A stretch of DNA of 64,000 nt from Microbacterium aurugineum. Lineage in GTDB: Bacteria; Actinomycetota; Actinomycetes; Actinomycetales; Microbacteriaceae. The stretch lies in contig NZ_CP078078.1 of NCBI RefSeq assembly GCF_023101205.1, positions 1-64,000 of the forward strand, written 5' to 3'. The position numbers and the translations under genes were made by a program. Below are positions 61,421-64,000 of this stretch, in pieces. A model generated the notes under the pieces. It was given only the letters and a program-made list of their open reading frames with translations. It did not search any database and was not told the DNA's origin. The number at the start of each line of letters is the position of its first letter. Position 1 is the first letter of the stretch.

Positions 61421-62341
61421 TCAGACGAAGCGGACGGTCTGCTGCAGGCGCGTCCGGACGTCGAACAGCTCGTTGCCGCCGATCGCACGCGCGTGCGGCA
61501 CACCCTGACGCAGCACCATGGCGAGCGCACTGCGGCGCACCACCACGACCGGGACTCCGCGACTGGTGCCCAGCGGTGTGACGGCCTGGGCGAGGTCGTC
61601 ATCGGGCAGCACCACGATGGCGCCGCTGAATCGGACGCGTGCGGCCTTGGCGATCGTTCGCATCCGGCGGAGGGCCGCGGTGACGGGCGCCCGCGTGCCG
61701 AGGCTCGGTCCGGTGATCTCGCCGCGACGGAAGCCGACGACCCCGCCGAAGTCCTCCGACATCACGCCGTACAGACCCGAGGGGCCGAGGATCACGTGGT
61801 CGAGCTTGTCGTCAGCGTCTGCTCCGGCCACGACGTCGTGCCAGACGGTGTAGCCCATCCCGAGGTCGGAGACCGTGCGCGCCGTCGCCTCTTCCGCGAG
61901 GGCATCGGCGAGGAGGCGGCGCACGTCACGCGGTGCCGAGCGCACCAGGGCGGGGTCGTAGGGGTCGGGCACGTCGACGCCGCGGCCCGCCCATTCGCGG
62001 ATGAGCGCCAGGTAGCGCTCCCGGCGCCAGCCTCCGGGGTGGCCGTAGGCACGGGCGCGCGGACGTGTGTCGGTGCGAGCGGCCGGCGGTCGCCATCCGC
62101 TCCACTCGGCACCGGCATCGTGGGTCACGCCGGTTCGGCGGTCGTAGGCGGCGCGGCTCTCGACGGTGCCGACCAGCTCCCACGCGCGCTGCACCTGGAT
62201 GAAGACAGCGGCGTCGCCGCCCGTGTCCGGATGGGTCTGCCGAAGGCGCAGGCGGTAGGCGCGGCGCAACCCGTCCTCATCGATCGAGGGGTCGACGCCG
62301 AGGACCTCATAGGCCGACGCCGAGAGCGGACTGTCGAACAT
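61421..62341 (-). CDS. J-domain protein with NERD-like C-terminal domain
   Basis: 306 residues from the ATG at 62341. Residues 1-70 are a DnaJ domain (AYEVLGVDPSIDEDGLRRAY, HPD at 37-39 in QTHPDTGGDAAVF). A basic, Arg-rich linker leads to a helical region and then LDHVILGPSGLYGVMSEDFG, the opening of a nuclease-related NERD-like domain. The typical Gly/Phe and zinc-finger parts of DnaJ are absent. It may recruit Hsp70 to a nucleic-acid substrate; speculative. Confidence 0.78.
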   Translation of the reverse strand: MFDSPLSASAYEVLGVDPSIDEDGLRRAYRLRLRQTHPDTGGDAAVFIQVQRAWELVGTVESRAAYDRRTGVTHDAGAEWSGWRPPAARTDTRPRARAYGHPGGWRRERYLALIREWAGRGVDVPDPYDPALVRSAPRDVRRLLADALAEEATARTVSDLGMGYTVWHDVVAGADADDKLDHVILGPSGLYGVMSEDFGGVVGFRRGEITGPSLGTRAPVTAALRRMRTIAKAARVRFSGAIVVLPDDDLAQAVTPLGTSRGVPVVVVRRSALAMVLRQGVPHARAIGGNELFDVRTRLQQTVRFV

Positions 62342-62391
62342 CGCTCTCCCTCCGCGACCGCGGCATCCAGGATATCCACCCCGACTGGCTT

Positions 62392-62408
62392 CCTTCGCGA
62401 TTCGAAGG
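62392..62408. repeat. Short palindrome related to the 3'-end elements
   Basis: CCTTCG-CGATT-CGAAGG next to the stop of the YigZ-like gene. The sequence CGCGATTCGAAGG plus GGGTCAGG resembles the right arm of copy B; probably a minimal member of the family. Confidence 0.5.
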
Positions 62409-62411
62409 GGG

Positions 62412-63065
62412 TCAGGCGGGCACGTCGACGATGCGCTCGACGCCGAGCACCGGGACGACTGCTCCCGCGGACGCGGCGGCCAGATCGTCGGTGAGTCGAG
62501 GGAGCTCCGTCTGCGGGGCCCACAGCTCGAGCGTGGCCGTCGCGGCATAGGTCGGTTCACCGAGCGTCGCGCCGTGATGAGCCGCCCACTCGCGCAGCAG
62601 GTTGTCGTAGCGACCCGCGTCGGCGTGCGGCACCTCGAGCGTCACCTGCCGCAGCGCTGCCCTGCGCACGAGGGCCGCCTGGTCGAGGGTCTCCGACACC
62701 GCGGAGGAGTATGCGCGCACGAGCCCTCCCGCCCCGAGCTTCACCCCGCCGAAGTACCGCGTCACCACGGCGACCACGTCGGTCAGGTCACGCCGACGCA
62801 GCACTTCCAGCATCGGGATCCCGGCCGTGCCCGAGGGCTCCCCGTCATCCGACGACCGAGCCTGATCGCCGAGCAGGCCGGTGACCATCGCGGTGCAGTT
62901 GTGGTTCGCGTCCCAGGCCCTCTTGCGGATCCCCGCGATGACCGCCTCCGCCTGCTCGACCGAGGTCACGGGCTCGACGTGCGTGAGGAAGCGCGACTTG
63001 CGGATGACCGTCTCGTGCTCGATCGCGGCGGCGATGGTGGCGGGATAGCTGCGGACGGAGGTCAC
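62412..63065 (-). CDS. YigZ/IMPACT-family protein
   Basis: 217 residues; start taken at a GTG at 63065 (VTSVRSYPATIAAAIEHETV), although a GTG 9 bp upstream is possible. IMPACT signatures: IRKSRFLTHVEPVTSVEQAE, AWDANHNCTAMVTG, SSDDGEPSGTAGIPMLEVLR, VVTRYFGGVKLGAGGLVRAY, followed by a C-terminal DUF1949 ferredoxin-like domain. Role probably in translation or stress; unproven in bacteria. Confidence 0.93.
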   Translation of the reverse strand: MTSVRSYPATIAAAIEHETVIRKSRFLTHVEPVTSVEQAEAVIAGIRKRAWDANHNCTAMVTGLLGDQARSSDDGEPSGTAGIPMLEVLRRRDLTDVVAVVTRYFGGVKLGAGGLVRAYSSAVSETLDQAALVRRAALRQVTLEVPHADAGRYDNLLREWAAHHGATLGEPTYAATATLELWAPQTELPRLTDDLAAASAGAVVPVLGVERIVDVPA

Positions 63066-63179
63066 CCGCCTCACGATACCCAGGCCGCATCCCGCCCGGA
63101 GCGGATCCATCGAAGGGTGGAGACCCGTCTCCGCCCCGCGCGCGATCCGCCGGGGAGTCGCGGCGGCTGGACTGGATCC

Positions 63180-64000
63180 ATGCTCCGCACCCTCCGTTCC
63201 CTCCCCCTGTGGCTCACCTACCGTCGCGGCGCGTGGGTCTCCCTGCTGATCGCGGTGGTCGCCTTCACCGCCCTCCTCGGTGCGCTCGGACGGGCGTCGC
63301 TTCCCGCCGGCACCGACGTCGCCCCGCCCGACTCGGAATCCGCACAGGCGGCGATGCTCGCCGAACAGTTCCCCGACGCGGACGAGCACACGGTGCTGCT
63401 GGTCGCCGCCCGTGACGACGGCGGGGAGCTCCGCGACGCCGACCTCACCGCCCTCGGTGCCCTCGCGGCCGACGTCGAGGAGGAGACCGGACACGAACCG
63501 CGTGGTCCGATCATCAGCGACGACGGCGAGGCCGCAGCGATCCAGGCGACGCTGACGCTCGACGGCGGTGATGATGCCGCCGCGGAGGCCGTGCACGCTC
63601 TGCGCGACACGGTGGCGGCGCATCCGATCGACGGGGTCGGTGTGCAGGTCACCGGTGGTCCCGCGTTCGGTGTGGACGTCGCCTCCGCGTTCGACGGCGC
63701 CGACTTCACCTTGCTGATCGTGACCCTCGGGATCGTCGCACTGCTGCTCATCGTCACCTACCGCTCACCCGTGCTCTGGATGATCCCGCTCGTCGTCGTC
63801 GCGCTGGCCGATCAGCTGGCGAACAAGGCGACCGCCGCGATCGGCGCCGGGCTCGGTCTGCAGTTCGATTCCGGCATCGTCAGCGTGCTCGTGTTCGGGG
63901 CCGGGACGAACTACGCCCTCCTGCTCATCTCGCGCTATCGCGAAGAGCTCGCCCGTGAGGCCGATCACCGCCGCGCCCTGGTCGCCGCGTGGCGGGCCAC
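63180..64000 (+). CDS. MMPL-family RND transporter (3' end outside window)
   Basis: The ATG at 63180 opens a frame that stays open to the last base, 273 residues. First helix WVSLLIAVVAFTALLGALG, then a periplasmic domain (about 40-175), and helices from FTLLIVTLGIVALLLIVTYR; FGAGTNYALLLISRYREEL is the MMPL signature including the proton-relay region. Actinobacterial members export lipids or drugs. The frame has no stop in the window. Divergent from the YigZ-like gene. Confidence 0.9.
   Translation, partial: MLRTLRSLPLWLTYRRGAWVSLLIAVVAFTALLGALGRASLPAGTDVAPPDSESAQAAMLAEQFPDADEHTVLLVAARDDGGELRDADLTALGALAADVEEETGHEPRGPIISDDGEAAAIQATLTLDGGDDAAAEAVHALRDTVAAHPIDGVGVQVTGGPAFGVDVASAFDGADFTLLIVTLGIVALLLIVTYRSPVLWMIPLVVVALADQLANKATAAIGAGLGLQFDSGIVSVLVFGAGTNYALLLISRYREELAREADHRRALVAAWRA

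Overview
The window is 64 kb of a high-GC actinobacterial chromosome. Dense codirectional operons, 4-bp ATGA gene overlaps, GTG starts, an LAVTG-type sortase signal and the overall gene set suggest a Microbacteriaceae member, probably Microbacterium-like. This is inferred from content; no rRNA or other phylogenetic marker is present. I saw no tRNA, CRISPR array, integrase or insertion sequence.

Layout. 1-3044: a wall-anchored DUF11-repeat surface protein (5' end missing) and a secreted RCC1-like protein. 3070-6416: an ankyrin lipoprotein, a NarL-type response regulator, a multi-pass sensor kinase and a divergent GlcG/HbpS-like lipoprotein; the last three resemble the SenS/SenR/HbpS system. 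6535-13832: housekeeping and accessory genes, including a methyltransferase, an S4 protein, an OmpR-type two-component system with a PepSY-like protein, a DUF6194/Imm5-like pair divergent from a double-HTH MerR regulator, and a flavin monooxygenase. 13931-14433: a YefM/RelE-type toxin-antitoxin pair with TGTACA operator repeats. 14512-20213: an operon joining a degenerate adenosylhomocysteinase-like protein, a nucleoside-deaminase-like amidohydrolase, a cupin and an amino-acid ABC importer. 20234-22813: PnuC, a GNAT acetyltransferase and a membrane protein.

23506-35759 is the standout accessory region. It is a compact biosynthetic operon that looks less GC-rich than its flanks and is bordered on the left by broken genes. 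It encodes SbnA/SbnB-type 2,3-diaminopropionate synthesis, an A-PCP-C NRPS, a second A-PCP NRPS, a type II thioesterase, two ATP-grasp ligases, an MFS exporter and a phosphopantetheinyl transferase. It predicts a small, probably undescribed diaminopropionate-containing peptide. Three oddities bear on whether and how it works: an in-frame amber codon in the sbnA-like gene, a condensation domain with its catalytic HH replaced by NE, and a second adenylation domain without the alpha-amine-binding Asp.

36908-49812 is a sialic-acid utilisation regulon: a GntR/FadR regulator, an SBP/permease/permease-ATPase fusion/ATPase importer, NanA, a ROK kinase (NanK), NanE, a DUF4862-like protein and a secreted sialidase. 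The same palindrome, GACATCAGAyGTC, lies just past the -10 element in front of the transporter operon and in front of the sialidase gene, so both probably answer to one regulator.

49951-54030: msrB-msrA, an alpha/beta hydrolase, and a fur-katA pair with a Fur/PerR-like box. 54090-61229: a LacI-controlled sugar operon with two AACCGGTT operators, ABC importer, GH130 enzyme and a Tat-exported hydrolase-like protein. 61421-64000: a J-domain/NERD-like protein, a YigZ/IMPACT protein and the start of an MMPL transporter cut by the window edge. Two families of dispersed palindromic elements sit at gene 3' ends across the window.
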